Origin: Mesorhizobium sp.
GTDB lineage: Bacteria > Pseudomonadota > Alphaproteobacteria > Rhizobiales > Rhizobiaceae
Assembly: GCA_004017275.1 (NCBI GenBank)
Contig: SAKE01000023.1
Span: 1 to 64,000 of the forward strand
Direction of reading: 5' to 3'
DNA length: 64,000 nucleotides
Shown here: positions 18,372 through 25,941 of the stretch, piece by piece
Layout: each line of letters opens with the position of its first letter
How positions within the stretch are numbered: the stretch's first letter is position 1
Translations under genes and position numbers: made by a program
Notes under the pieces: generated by a model
What the model was told of the DNA's origin: nothing
What the model saw: only the letters and a program-made list of their open reading frames with translations
Databases searched by the model: none

Positions 18372-18399
18372 CGCCCCCTCTGCCCGGGCAGAGGGGGCG
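18372..18399. repeat. 28-bp perfect palindrome after lpdA
   Basis: The stretch consists of CGCCCCCTCTGCCC followed immediately by its exact reverse complement, with no spacer. It lies 41 bp past the lpdA stop. The sequence CCCCCTCTGCCC also forms the ends of the RIME-like element at 27881-28040, so this may be a collapsed copy. It could also help end the lpdA transcript, although no T-run follows. Confidence 0.7.
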
Positions 18400-18466
18400 T
18401 GAAGGATCGGTGACGCTCGTCCCGTCACATTTCGATCTGGGACGATGATTTCATGGCGACCCAAAC

Positions 18467-18494
18467 AAAACGGCCCGCCTTTCAGCGGGCCGTT
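18467..18494 (-). terminator. Rho-independent terminator of the Pro-Ala-rich membrane protein gene
   Basis: The arms ACGGCCCGC (18470-18478) and GCGGGCCGT (18485-18493) are perfect, with a 6-base loop. Read on the minus strand, the stem is followed by TTTTGTTT, which fits a terminator for the gene ending at 18515. On the plus strand the tail is GTATTT, so some bidirectional use for lpdA is possible. Confidence 0.8.
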
Positions 18495-18514
18495 CGTATT
18501 TGATATCGAGCCGA

Positions 18515-18853
18515 TCAGTTGGCCGGAGCCGGGGCTGGTGCCGGCGCAGGAGCCGGTGCGGGCGCAGGCGCTGGGGCCGGGGCAGGCGCCGGTTCTGCAG
18601 GTGCAGGTGCTGGCGCAGGTTCGGCCGGCTTCATCGGTTCTGCCGGTGCGGGCGCGGGGGCCGGTGTGCTGGCCGCCGGCGGCTCGGCAGGTGCCGGGTG
18701 CTCACCACTTCTTCCGAAAACATAATACGCGACAACCGCCAGAATAACGACGACCAGTGCAATCAGCCAACCGCTACCGCCGCCGCCGCCGCTCGGCCTT
18801 GGGGCGTTGGTGGACGAATTGAACGGGTCGTTTGGATTCGGTGTGTTCGCCAT
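18515..18853 (-). CDS. Single-pass membrane protein with Pro-Ala repeat tail
   Basis: The 112-residue protein has a short polar start, a poly-Gly stretch, one membrane segment at about 29-46 (WLIALVVVILAVVAYYVF), and then about 60 residues made almost only of Pro, Ala and Glu with PAPA repeats up to the C-terminus. The tail is likely periplasmic and extended, as in wall-spanning linkers. The family is not recognised. The repetitive DNA could vary in copy number. Confidence 0.75.
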   Translation of the reverse strand: MANTPNPNDPFNSSTNAPRPSGGGGGSGWLIALVVVILAVVAYYVFGRSGEHPAPAEPPAASTPAPAPAPAEPMKPAEPAPAPAPAEPAPAPAPAPAPAPAPAPAPAPAPAN

Positions 18854-19045
18854 AAAAGTGTCCTCCGTGAATGAAAAATATCAATCAACACCATACAACG
18901 CGCAATCGTCGAACTGGTTTCACGCTAGGGTTGGAAAACGCCAAAAACAAGGACAATCCTGCCGTTCCGGAGCCGGAATGGCGTCGTTTCGCCACGCAGC
19001 GCACCAAGTCTGCGCCTGTTATGGTCGAATCAGAGGATTTTTACC

Positions 19046-19525
19046 GTGACAAATCTCATAGAGCAGGCTGTCCCGAATCACTGCGATGCTCTTGCCGGTG
19101 CCCAGTTCGCCGACCGCTATGTGCTGGTCACCGAAGGTCTTTCGTTGACCGCACTCGGCGCGGCGGAACGCGCCTTGGGGCGAACGCCGCGATGGGTCGG
19201 CAGGCTCTTGGTGCTACGCAACCTTGCCGTCAGGCCGTTCCGGCTGAAGACGGGCCTGGAACCAGCCGTGCTGCCGGCCGGCAAGATCGGGATATTTCCA
19301 ATTGTCAGCCAGTTTCCCGGCAAGGTCCTGCTTGGCCTCGACGACCGGCATCTCGATTTCCGTGTCCTGGTCGAAGTCAGGGATCTCGGCATGGGCCGGC
19401 AGGAGGTGGCCGCAACGACGATCGTCAAGACGCACAATCGGCTCGGGCGCATCTATCTTGCGATCGTCATGCCGTTTCACCGGATCGTCGTTCCGGCGAT
19501 GCTGGCTCAAATCCTGGCCAGCTAG
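19046..19525 (+). CDS. DUF2867-domain protein
   Basis: This 159-residue protein has a GTG start. The middle and end (KVLLGLDDRHLDFRVLVEV, VATTIVKTHNRLGRIYLAIV, PFHRIVVPAML) fit the DUF2867 family, whose function is unknown. It converges on the TraB/GumN gene; the stop codons share bases at 19523-19524. Confidence 0.7.
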   Translation: MTNLIEQAVPNHCDALAGAQFADRYVLVTEGLSLTALGAAERALGRTPRWVGRLLVLRNLAVRPFRLKTGLEPAVLPAGKIGIFPIVSQFPGKVLLGLDDRHLDFRVLVEVRDLGMGRQEVAATTIVKTHNRLGRIYLAIVMPFHRIVVPAMLAQILAS

Positions 19526-20592
19526 AGCCCCACAGGCGTGACGGTGTAACCGGCCTTGCGGAAATCCTCGACCAGGCCTTCGGGGCCGGGAAGGTGAAGG
19601 GCGCCGACCGCCATGAAGGCATTGCCCCTGGCAAGGATCGGCTCGGCATGCTCGACCATCACCTTGTTGCGGCTGGTGATCATGGTCTCCTCGAACGCTG
19701 CATAGCCCGCGAGGTCGTCCTGCCCTTCCGGCATGGCCGCACGAAACAGCGGCCAGAACATGCCCGTGTCGCCGCGCTGGTAGAGCACGATCATGGTCTC
19801 GTTGATGTCGTTGACCTTGTCGCCGAGCTTCAGCGTGTCGACGAGACCCTTCATGTGAAAGGCCAGCGGCAGCGAGGCCATGGCGCGCAGCTGGCTTTCG
19901 GCCGTTTCCAACCCTTCCACCGGCTTGCCGGCAGCCTTCGCACCCTCCGCCAGCCTGACGTCGAGCACCGGGGCGCCGCCGGACTGGCGTGCGAGCTCGC
20001 AAGCCGGCAGTGCCATCATGGCTGACAGCATCCACGGCTTCATCTTGGCAACGGTTGCCGGCGGAATGCCGCGCGCGTCGAGCGCGGTGTTCATGGCCGC
20101 CGCATCGTCGGGCGACAGCAGCGACGCCAGCGTCGTCGAATCGGTGAACATCATCAGGTCCGGCTCCTTGAGCATCGCGACCATCATCTTCTGCTTGTCG
20201 AGCACGTCGGTGGTTTCGATAACGATGGTGCCGGCGGCGTCATAGGCTTTCTGGGCGTCCGGCGGCAGCGTGGTGACGCGCGGGTCGGTCATGTGCATGG
20301 TGCCGAACAGGAAGGACGGCTTCTCACCCGGTTTTTCCAGCTTCCACAACAGGCCCTTGCCGTTGCGTGTCGCGGCCGCTTCCGCCTCGATCTTGCGATA
20401 GGCAGCCGGATCGCTCTTCTGCAAGGCCGACAGCATGTCGGCGCCGGTGCAGGTCGGGACTTCGGCATGTGCCCTGCCGGTCGCGAACAGCAGCACGGCG
20501 AGGAACGACAGGAAGAACAGGACATTGAGCGCGATCAGCAGCCTGAGCGAGATCAGCGCTACGCGGTCGGCGATGGCTATGACGCGTTTCAT
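19522..20592 (-). CDS. TraB/GumN-family protein
   Basis: This 356-residue protein has an N-terminal membrane segment or long signal (LISLRLLIALNVLFFLSFLAVLLFA), then the TraB/GumN domain with LWKLEKPGEKPSFLFGTMHMTDPRV and a late FMAVGALHLPGPEGLVE. Both GTMH and GALHL are family hallmarks with putative metal-binding histidines. A role as a periplasmic metalloprotease-like protein is proposed for the family but not settled. Confidence 0.85.
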   Translation of the reverse strand: MKRVIAIADRVALISLRLLIALNVLFFLSFLAVLLFATGRAHAEVPTCTGADMLSALQKSDPAAYRKIEAEAAATRNGKGLLWKLEKPGEKPSFLFGTMHMTDPRVTTLPPDAQKAYDAAGTIVIETTDVLDKQKMMVAMLKEPDLMMFTDSTTLASLLSPDDAAAMNTALDARGIPPATVAKMKPWMLSAMMALPACELARQSGGAPVLDVRLAEGAKAAGKPVEGLETAESQLRAMASLPLAFHMKGLVDTLKLGDKVNDINETMIVLYQRGDTGMFWPLFRAAMPEGQDDLAGYAAFEETMITSRNKVMVEHAEPILARGNAFMAVGALHLPGPEGLVEDFRKAGYTVTPVGL

Positions 20593-20717
20593 GATCCTCT
20601 TGTAGGACCGAAAAGCGGCAAAACGGTTAACCTGTGCTGAGAAATTGTCTTGGACTGGTTTCGGTATTCAGACGTAGGAGCCACTGATCAATCGCCATTA
20701 GCGGAAACGCCCATCAC

Positions 20718-20903
20718 TTCGTCATCCACGGACGGAGCAAGGAGCGTAGCGACGCGGCGCAGATCCGAGGATCCATGCCGCGCCTTCCGAGCGCTGCAGC
20801 GGTGCAGAATTCTGCAACGCCGCACTCCACGGCTGAGGTCGCGGCATGGATCCCAGGGTCTCCGCGACGGAGCTTCGCTCCTGCTTCGCCCTAGGATGAC
20901 GAA
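20718..20903. repeat. 185-bp palindromic intergenic repeat, copy 1
   Basis: The ends are perfect 10-bp inverted repeats, TTCGTCATCC (20718-20727) and GGATGACGAA (20894-20903). Inside are nested inverted segments: GGATCCATGCCGC pairs with GCGGCATGGATCC, and GGAGCGTAGC pairs with GCTTCGCTCC. A close copy is at 41436-41618. No reading frame is conserved. The element fills the gap between the TraB/GumN gene and xerC. Confidence 0.85.
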
Positions 20904-20933
20904 GCTGAGAGGCTTCGCCCAATCCCGGATACT

Positions 20934-21872
20934 TCATGCCCTCGGATGCGCCTGCTCATAAATCTCGAGCAGCCGCGCGGTGTCGACGCCGGTGTAGATT
21001 TGCGTTGTCGACAGGCTGGCATGGCCGAGCAGTTCCTGGATGGTGCGCAGGTCACCGCCGCGGCCGAGCAGATGGGTGGCGAAGGAATGGCGCAGTGCGT
21101 GCGGCGTCGCGGTGTCGGGCAGGTTGAGTGCGGAGCGCAGCTTGGCCATGTCGCGCTGGACGATGGCCGGGTTGAGCGGGCCGCCGCGCGCGCCGCGAAA
21201 CAACAGCCCCTTGGGGTCGAGATGATAGGGGCACAGCCGGCGGTATTCGGCGATTGCCCTGAGCGCCACCGGCAGGACCGGCACCAGGCGCGTCTTGCCG
21301 CCCTTGCCGGTGACGCGCAGCACGGTGTCGGTTGCCGACACCAGGTCAGCGCCGGCCAGGCCAAGCGCTTCGGAAATGCGCAGGCCGGAGCCGTAGAGCA
21401 ACGTCAGCACGGCGGCGTTGCGGGCAGCGATCCAGGGTTCTTCCGCCAATTGGCCCTCGACGGAAACGATGTGCTTGGCATCGCTTGCCGTCAGCGGCTT
21501 GGGCAACGATTTGGGCTGGCGCGGGGCGCGCAAGGCTGCCGCACCGGCCGCATTGGCAAGGCCGCGCCGTTCGAGGAAACGCAGCAGCGAGCGGATGCCG
21601 GCCAGGCCGCGGCCGAGCGTTCGGGCGCCGGCGCCGGCATTGCGACGGGCGGCGAGGAATCCGCGTAGGTCGGCCGGGCGCAGATTGGCAATGTCCGAAA
21701 TGCCGGGCGAGCCGCCGCAATGACCAGTGAGGAAATGCAGGAACTGTCGCGTGTCGCGCTCGTAAGCTTCCACCGTCTCGGGCGACAGCCGGCGCTCGCG
21801 CGCGAGCATCTTCAGCCAGCTTTCACGCGCCGCCTGGAGATCGGGTTTGGCCGGGATGAGGAATTCCTGCAT
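20934..21872 (-). CDS. xerC: Tyrosine recombinase XerC
   Basis: XerC resolves chromosome dimers at dif together with XerD. Counting from the ATG at 21872 (312 residues), the catalytic set is complete: Arg165 in GSGLRISEALGL, Lys190 or 193 in TGKGGKTR, His258 and Arg261 in HALRHSFATHL, His284 in GHASLSTTQIYT and Tyr293. An upstream in-frame ATG at 21920 would add 16 residues. Neither start has a clear Shine-Dalgarno sequence. The gene is divergent from rimM, and no phage or integron genes are nearby. Confidence 0.92.
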   Translation of the reverse strand: MQEFLIPAKPDLQAARESWLKMLARERRLSPETVEAYERDTRQFLHFLTGHCGGSPGISDIANLRPADLRGFLAARRNAGAGARTLGRGLAGIRSLLRFLERRGLANAAGAAALRAPRQPKSLPKPLTASDAKHIVSVEGQLAEEPWIAARNAAVLTLLYGSGLRISEALGLAGADLVSATDTVLRVTGKGGKTRLVPVLPVALRAIAEYRRLCPYHLDPKGLLFRGARGGPLNPAIVQRDMAKLRSALNLPDTATPHALRHSFATHLLGRGGDLRTIQELLGHASLSTTQIYTGVDTARLLEIYEQAHPRA

Positions 21873-21968
21873 GGCGGCATTTTCGGGTATTCGGGTTAGG
21901 AAGCGGTGAAGACCCGTCATTGAAATGACAGCCGCGTGGGGCTAGAGCAGGCCAAAGGATATTTCGCC

Positions 21969-22568
21969 ATGAGCAAGCCCCAGAACCCCGTCCAGATGGC
22001 CGTGATCGGCGCCGCCCACGGCATCAAGGGCGAATTGCGGGTGAAGACCTTCACCGGTGAGCCGCTGGCGCTGGCCGACTACGGCCCGCTCTACGCCAGG
22101 GACGGCCGCGCCTTCCAGATCATCGACATCAGGCCCGCCAACACCGTCGTCGTGGTCCGTTTCAAGGGCATTGCCGACCGCAACGCCGCCGAGGCGCTGG
22201 CCGGCACGGAGCTGTTCGTCGACCGCTCGATGCTGCCGGACGACGGCGAGGAAGACGAATTCTATCATGCCGACCTCGTCGGCCTCGAAGTCCGGGACGA
22301 CACGGGCGCAGCCATCGGCAAGGTCGTCGCGGTGCACAATTTCGGCGGCGGCGACATTCTCGATGTGACGCTGGGCGGGCGCAAGGGCGTGCTGATCCCG
22401 TTCACGCAGGCAGCCGTGCCGCAAGTGTCGATCGCCGAGGGTTTTGTGCGTATCGATCCGGCTGCGGCCGGGCTGGTCGAGGACGAGGATGGCGGTGGCC
22501 CACGCGACGAAGGTTTCGATCCGAAGGGCAGGCCGCGCGGACCGAGCGACGCCGGGGGCAACCGTTGA
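21969..22568 (+). CDS. rimM: Ribosome maturation factor RimM
   Basis: RimM binds S19 and helps 30S subunit maturation. The 199-residue protein starts MSKPQNPVQMAVIGAAHGIKGELRVK, the conserved N-terminal motif, and has the PRC-barrel in the second half (DEFYHADLVGLEV, FGGGDILDV, LIPFTQAAVP). The C-terminal 35 residues are a charged tail. It overlaps trmD by 4 bp. Confidence 0.96.
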   Translation: MSKPQNPVQMAVIGAAHGIKGELRVKTFTGEPLALADYGPLYARDGRAFQIIDIRPANTVVVVRFKGIADRNAAEALAGTELFVDRSMLPDDGEEDEFYHADLVGLEVRDDTGAAIGKVVAVHNFGGGDILDVTLGGRKGVLIPFTQAAVPQVSIAEGFVRIDPAAAGLVEDEDGGGPRDEGFDPKGRPRGPSDAGGNR

Positions 22569-23263
22569 GTTTCGCCGCCTCGGTGCTGACGCTCTATCCC
22601 GAAATGTTTCCGGGTGCGCTCGGCCTGTCGCTGGCCGGCCGGGCGCTCGAGGCCGGCACGTGGTCGCTGGAAGCGATCCAGATCCGCGACTTCGCCAGTG
22701 ACCGCCATCGCACCGTCGACGACACGCCGGCCGGCGGCGGCGCCGGCATGGTGATGCGCGCCGACGTGCTGGCGAAAGCCATAGACCACACCTCACCGCC
22801 AGACGATTTGCGGCCGCGCCTGCTGATGAGCCCGCGCGGCAGACCGCTGACGCAGGCGCGCGTGCGCGAACTGGCCGCCGGGCCGGGTGCCGTCATCGTC
22901 TGCGGCCGCTTCGAGGGCGTCGACCAGCGGGTGATCGACGCGCGGGGATTGGAGGAAATCTCGATCGGCGATTTCATCCTGTCGGGCGGCGAGCCGGCGG
23001 CTCTCGTTCTGCTCGATGCTGTGGTGCGGCTGTTGCCCGGCGTCATGGGCAATGCAGTGTCGGGCGAGGAGGAGAGTTTCGAAAACGGCCTGCTCGAACA
23101 TCCGCACTACACGCGGCCGCAGGAGTTCGAAGGTCGCGAGATTCCCGAGGTGCTGATTTCGGGCAATCATAAGAAGATCGCTGCATGGCGGCGGGCTCAG
23201 TCCGAAGCGCTGACAAGAGCGCGACGGCCGGACCTGTTTGGAAAGAGCATGACCAAAGGCTGA
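22565..23263 (+). CDS. trmD: tRNA (guanine-N1)-methyltransferase
   Basis: TrmD methylates G37 of tRNAs and prevents frameshifting. The 232-residue SPOUT-fold enzyme shows TLYPEMFPG at its start, DDTPAGGGAGMVM, SPRGRPL, CGRFEGVDQRV and IGDFILSGGEPAAL, the last forming the trefoil-knot cofactor site. The start is TTG at 22565, overlapping the rimM stop as TTGA, which implies coupling. rplS, its usual neighbour, is displaced by about 2 kb. Confidence 0.97.
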   Translation: MSFAASVLTLYPEMFPGALGLSLAGRALEAGTWSLEAIQIRDFASDRHRTVDDTPAGGGAGMVMRADVLAKAIDHTSPPDDLRPRLLMSPRGRPLTQARVRELAAGPGAVIVCGRFEGVDQRVIDARGLEEISIGDFILSGGEPAALVLLDAVVRLLPGVMGNAVSGEEESFENGLLEHPHYTRPQEFEGREIPEVLISGNHKKIAAWRRAQSEALTRARRPDLFGKSMTKG

Positions 23264-23325
23264 GATCTCCTGGTTTGGATAAGTGCTCTCCAAGGCGTCC
23301 CCGACTATCCGCCAAATTAGTCGCA

Positions 23326-23379
23326 TAAAGTGCATCAATTGCACTTTACAATTGATTTAGTGCACATATTGCACTAAAT
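23326..23379. promoter_or_regulatory. Twin inverted-repeat operators before the DUF4160/DUF2442 module
   Basis: Two near-identical dyads lie in tandem. The first has arms TAAAGTGCA (23326-23334) and TGCACTTTA (23340-23348); the second has arms ATTTAGTGCA (23355-23364) and TGCACTAAAT (23370-23379). Both have 5-bp AT-rich spacers, and their centres are 30 bp apart, about three helical turns. They end 22 bp before the DUF4160 start at 23401. This is the pattern of cooperative binding by a dimeric repressor; the helix-turn-helix in the DUF2442 protein is the obvious candidate. Confidence 0.75.
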
Positions 23380-23400
23380 ATGGCTCATACAGGTGGGCCA

Positions 23401-23624
23401 ATGCCGACAATCGCAATGTTCGACGGGATAAAAATCCAGGTCTTTGCAGACCATAACCCGCCGCATTTCCATGCGGTCAAGGCAGAATTTGAAATCCTGA
23501 TAAGCATCGGATCGTGGCAGATACTTCAGGGCTCGATGCGCCGGGTGATCTCGATGCGGTCATGGACTGGGCAAAGTCGCACGAAACGGAGCTTCGCAAT
23601 GAGTGGAGACGTATCAATGGATAA
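23401..23624 (+). pseudogene. DUF4160 gene with a one-base frameshift
   Basis: DUF4160 proteins are about 75 residues and usually precede a DUF2442 gene. This one starts MPTIAMFDGIKIQVFAD and has the NPPHFHAV motif, reading well to ILQGSM at 23538. There the frame breaks: the expected end, GDLDAVMDWAKSHETELRN and so on to TAA at 23622-23624, is in another frame. Adding one C near 23541 restores a continuous product. As it stands, the frame runs straight into the DUF2442 gene and would give a fusion of up to 222 residues. Confidence 0.7.
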
Positions 23625-24069
23625 CGAGATCCTCACGAAAGGACGTCCGCTTCCTCGGATTGCGGCCGCCACCATTATTGACAATCGTCGAGTTCGCGTG
23701 ACCTGGCGAGACGGCAATTCAGTAACTGTGGATCTGGCCCCGGTCCTTAATAGTCACCGCCACTTTATCCCCCTTCGAACAGACGAGGAAAATTTTGCCA
23801 CGATGAGGGTAAATGACGAAGGCACGGCGCTCGAATGGGATGGCGGGATAGAGCTTTCCGCAGTTTGGATTGCCACGCTCCCCGCAGTGGGAATGGAGAA
23901 CGGAGAGTTCCGCCAAATCATGGACAAGCTATCGTATTCGCTTGACGGGATGGCGCTGCAACTCGACGTTTCTCGACGCCTGATCGCAATGTACAGAGGT
24001 TCAACGCCAATCCCGAATTCTATAGCCTTGGCAACTCGATATCTGGCGGAAAAGGCAGATGAACGATAA
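23617..24069 (+). CDS. DUF2442-domain protein with C-terminal helix-turn-helix
   Basis: This 150-residue protein has a DUF2442 domain in its first 80 residues (RVRVTWRDGNSVTVDLAPVL, ALEWDGGIELSA) and an XRE-like helix-turn-helix near its end (YSLDGMALQLDVSRRLIAMY, then NSIALATRYLAEK). Its ATG overlaps the intended stop of the DUF4160 gene as ATGGATAA. Function is unknown; the pair resembles a small autoregulated module. The helix-turn-helix plus the upstream twin operators suggest it represses its own promoter. Confidence 0.75.
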   Translation: MDNEILTKGRPLPRIAAATIIDNRRVRVTWRDGNSVTVDLAPVLNSHRHFIPLRTDEENFATMRVNDEGTALEWDGGIELSAVWIATLPAVGMENGEFRQIMDKLSYSLDGMALQLDVSRRLIAMYRGSTPIPNSIALATRYLAEKADER

Positions 24070-24168
24070 GGTTATTACCTACCCAATTACCCCGATTGGA
24101 TTGTCTCGATCTCGACATCTACCATCGAGCGAGATTCCTGCGACGTTTCGGAATCGGACTGATCCGGC

Positions 24169-24921
24169 TCAGCCTTTGCCGAAATAGTAGAAGGCAAGAA
24201 ACAGGCCGACGGCGACAACGAAGCCGCGCACCGCGTTTTGCGGCACGCGCTTGGCGATCCAGACGCCGGCATAGCCGCCCAGCGCGCCGCCCGGGATCAT
24301 GATGATCGCCTGCGGCCAGGCGACGACGCCGCCCGAGACGAAGACGACGATCGCGACAGCGGCGATGACCACGGCCAGCATGTTCTTCAGCGCGTTCAGC
24401 CGGTGATAGTCGCCGGCTTGCGTCAGACCGAGCGTCGCCAGCATCATCACGCCCATGCCGGCACCGAAGAAGCCGCCATAGATGGCGGTGACGAACTGCG
24501 CCAGCGAACCGGCCACCGAGCCGACGGAAGCTTCGTGTCCCGGCTTTGGCGCCGGCTTCAGCCAGGGGCCGGCGGCAAACAGGGCTGTCGCGGCCAGCAG
24601 CAGCCATGGCACCAGGGCGCGAAATGACGGATTGTCCAGCGCCAGCAGGATCAATGCACCGGCCAGCGCGCCGATCGCCGAAATCAGGCACAGCAGCAGC
24701 GCGCCGCGCCAGAAATGCCTGATGTCGGCCGAATAGGCGAGCGTCGAGGTTATGTAGCCTGGAAATTGCGTCACCGAGGAGGTGGCGTTGGCGACGATCG
24801 GCGGCAGGCCGACCAGTGTCATGGCGCCGAAGGTGAGGAAGGTGCCGCCACCGGCGACCGCATTGGCGGCGCCTGACAGAAAGCCCGCCAGGAACAGCAG
24901 GATGGCGTCGAAAACAGACAT
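24169..24921 (-). CDS. TauE/SafE (TSUP) family membrane transporter
   Basis: This 250-residue multi-pass membrane protein starts near LLFLAGFLSGAANAVAGGG, the family's Gly-rich first repeat, followed by VANATSSVTQFPGYI. The second half repeats the pattern with FFGAGMGVMML. TSUP proteins export sulfite, sulfoacetate or related organosulfur anions; the substrate here is unknown. ATG 24921 is used because the codon at 24930 is TTG. It is opposite in strand to its neighbours, between the DUF2442 gene and rplS. Confidence 0.88.
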   Translation of the reverse strand: MSVFDAILLFLAGFLSGAANAVAGGGTFLTFGAMTLVGLPPIVANATSSVTQFPGYITSTLAYSADIRHFWRGALLLCLISAIGALAGALILLALDNPSFRALVPWLLLAATALFAAGPWLKPAPKPGHEASVGSVAGSLAQFVTAIYGGFFGAGMGVMMLATLGLTQAGDYHRLNALKNMLAVVIAAVAIVVFVSGGVVAWPQAIIMIPGGALGGYAGVWIAKRVPQNAVRGFVVAVGLFLAFYYFGKG

Positions 24922-24930
24922 GGAATGCAA

Positions 24931-25249
24931 CCGTTCGAAATTGTACTATTTTACGCTTAGGAAGCCTGAAGAACCGGCGCAACCCGGCACGGCAGGATTA
25001 CGATGGTGCCATGCGAGCAGAAAATGCACGGCCAAGGCGTGACAAAGCGGCGAAATAGCTGTATGTGCCCGCCCGTACCGGCCAGAAAGAATCTGCCGGA
25101 CCCGTCAACAATGACGGTGTAGTCGCCCCTGCCGGATGTTTCAAAGACAAATGTCTTGGAGACAAAGGGCATAGCCGAGCGGTCATTGGAACTGCAAGGC
25201 GAGTGTCGGACGCTCTGACTGTCGGAAGAACAAGAAGTGGACTTTTGAG
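24931..25249. other. 319-bp gap before rplS with no convincing gene
   Basis: A 71-codon minus-strand frame (24957-25172) is open but has no ribosome binding site and no recognised family. The last 60 bp upstream of rplS probably hold its leader. No T-run terminator for either flanking gene is seen here. Confidence 0.4.
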
Positions 25250-25798
25250 ATGGATATTCTCCGTCAGCTCGAGGCCGAACAGGCCGCCAAGATCGAAGCC
25301 AAGCGCAAGCTTCCCGAATTCCAGCCCGGCGACACCGTGCGCGTCCAGGTCCGCGTGACCGAAGGCACCCGTACCCGCGTCCAGGCTTATGAGGGCGTTG
25401 TCATCGCCCGCGCCGGTGCCGGCTTCCAGGAGAACTTCACGGTTCGCAAGATTTCCTACGGCGAAGGCGTCGAGCGCGTGTTCCCGGTCTACTCGCCGAT
25501 GGTCGAAGGCGTCGAGATCGTTCGCCGCGGCAAGGTGCGTCGCGCCAAGCTCTACTACCTGCGCGATCGTCGCGGCAAGTCGGCCCGTATTTCGGAAAAC
25601 ACCGGCGTGCGCGCCCGCAAGCTGAACGATGAGGAGCGCGATGCGCTGAACGCCGAGAAGGCCCGCATCGAGGCCGAGAAGGTGGCCGCCGCCGAGGCTC
25701 TGGCCGCCGAGAAGGCCGCCCAGGACGCCGCCGAGAAGAAGGCCGCCGCCGAGGCAGCCGAAGCCGCCAAGGCAGCGGAAGCAGCCACCGCCGAATAA
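25250..25798 (+). CDS. rplS: 50S ribosomal protein L19
   Basis: This 182-residue L19 begins MDILRQLEAEQAAK and contains EFQPGDTVRVQVRVTEG, RTRVQAYEGVVIAR and YYLRDRRGKSAR, all typical. The core ends near residue 125. It is followed by about 55 residues of Ala, Glu and Lys (AEKARIEAEKVAAAEALAAEK), an alphaproteobacterial extension likely to be helical. A strong terminator follows at 25821. Confidence 0.97.
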   Translation: MDILRQLEAEQAAKIEAKRKLPEFQPGDTVRVQVRVTEGTRTRVQAYEGVVIARAGAGFQENFTVRKISYGEGVERVFPVYSPMVEGVEIVRRGKVRRAKLYYLRDRRGKSARISENTGVRARKLNDEERDALNAEKARIEAEKVAAAEALAAEKAAQDAAEKKAAAEAAEAAKAAEAATAE

Positions 25799-25820
25799 GG
25801 TTTTCGGCGAGCAAGTTTGA

Positions 25821-25846
25821 AAAGGCGGCTTCGGCCGCCTTTTTTC
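25821..25846 (+). terminator. Rho-independent terminator of rplS
   Basis: AAAGGCGGC (25821-25829) and GCCGCCTTT (25834-25842) form a 9-bp stem with a TTCG tetraloop and a run of six T, starting 23 bp after the rplS stop. Confidence 0.93.
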
Positions 25847-25883
25847 GTTTCCGGAGGAGGGCTGGCCGGCAGGAAATCGGCAA

Positions 25884-25925
25884 TTGACTCGATATAGATC
25901 GTGTACTAAACAATCGTGTACGATT
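25884..25925 (+). promoter_or_regulatory. ohr promoter with OhrR-type operator
   Basis: TTGACT at 25884-25889 and TAAACA at 25907-25912 form a 17-bp-spaced promoter. The nonamer ATCGTGTAC occurs twice (25898-25906 and 25913-25921), 15 bp apart, and the second lies within the dyad AATCGT-GT-ACGATT (25912-25925). The sites flank the -10 box and lie 17 bp or more before ohr, where the MarR-type repressor OhrR would be expected to bind. Confidence 0.6.
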
Positions 25926-25941
25926 TAAATGGAGAAATAAA

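Noticed and set aside
20934..21872. Tyrosine recombinase as a sign of an integrated element
   Set aside because: Its sequence and length are those of housekeeping XerC, and no tRNA target, att repeats or phage genes surround it.
24957..25172. 71-codon minus-strand frame before rplS
   Set aside because: It has no ribosome binding site, no recognised family, and lies where the rplS leader is expected. It is kept only as a note in the gap entry.
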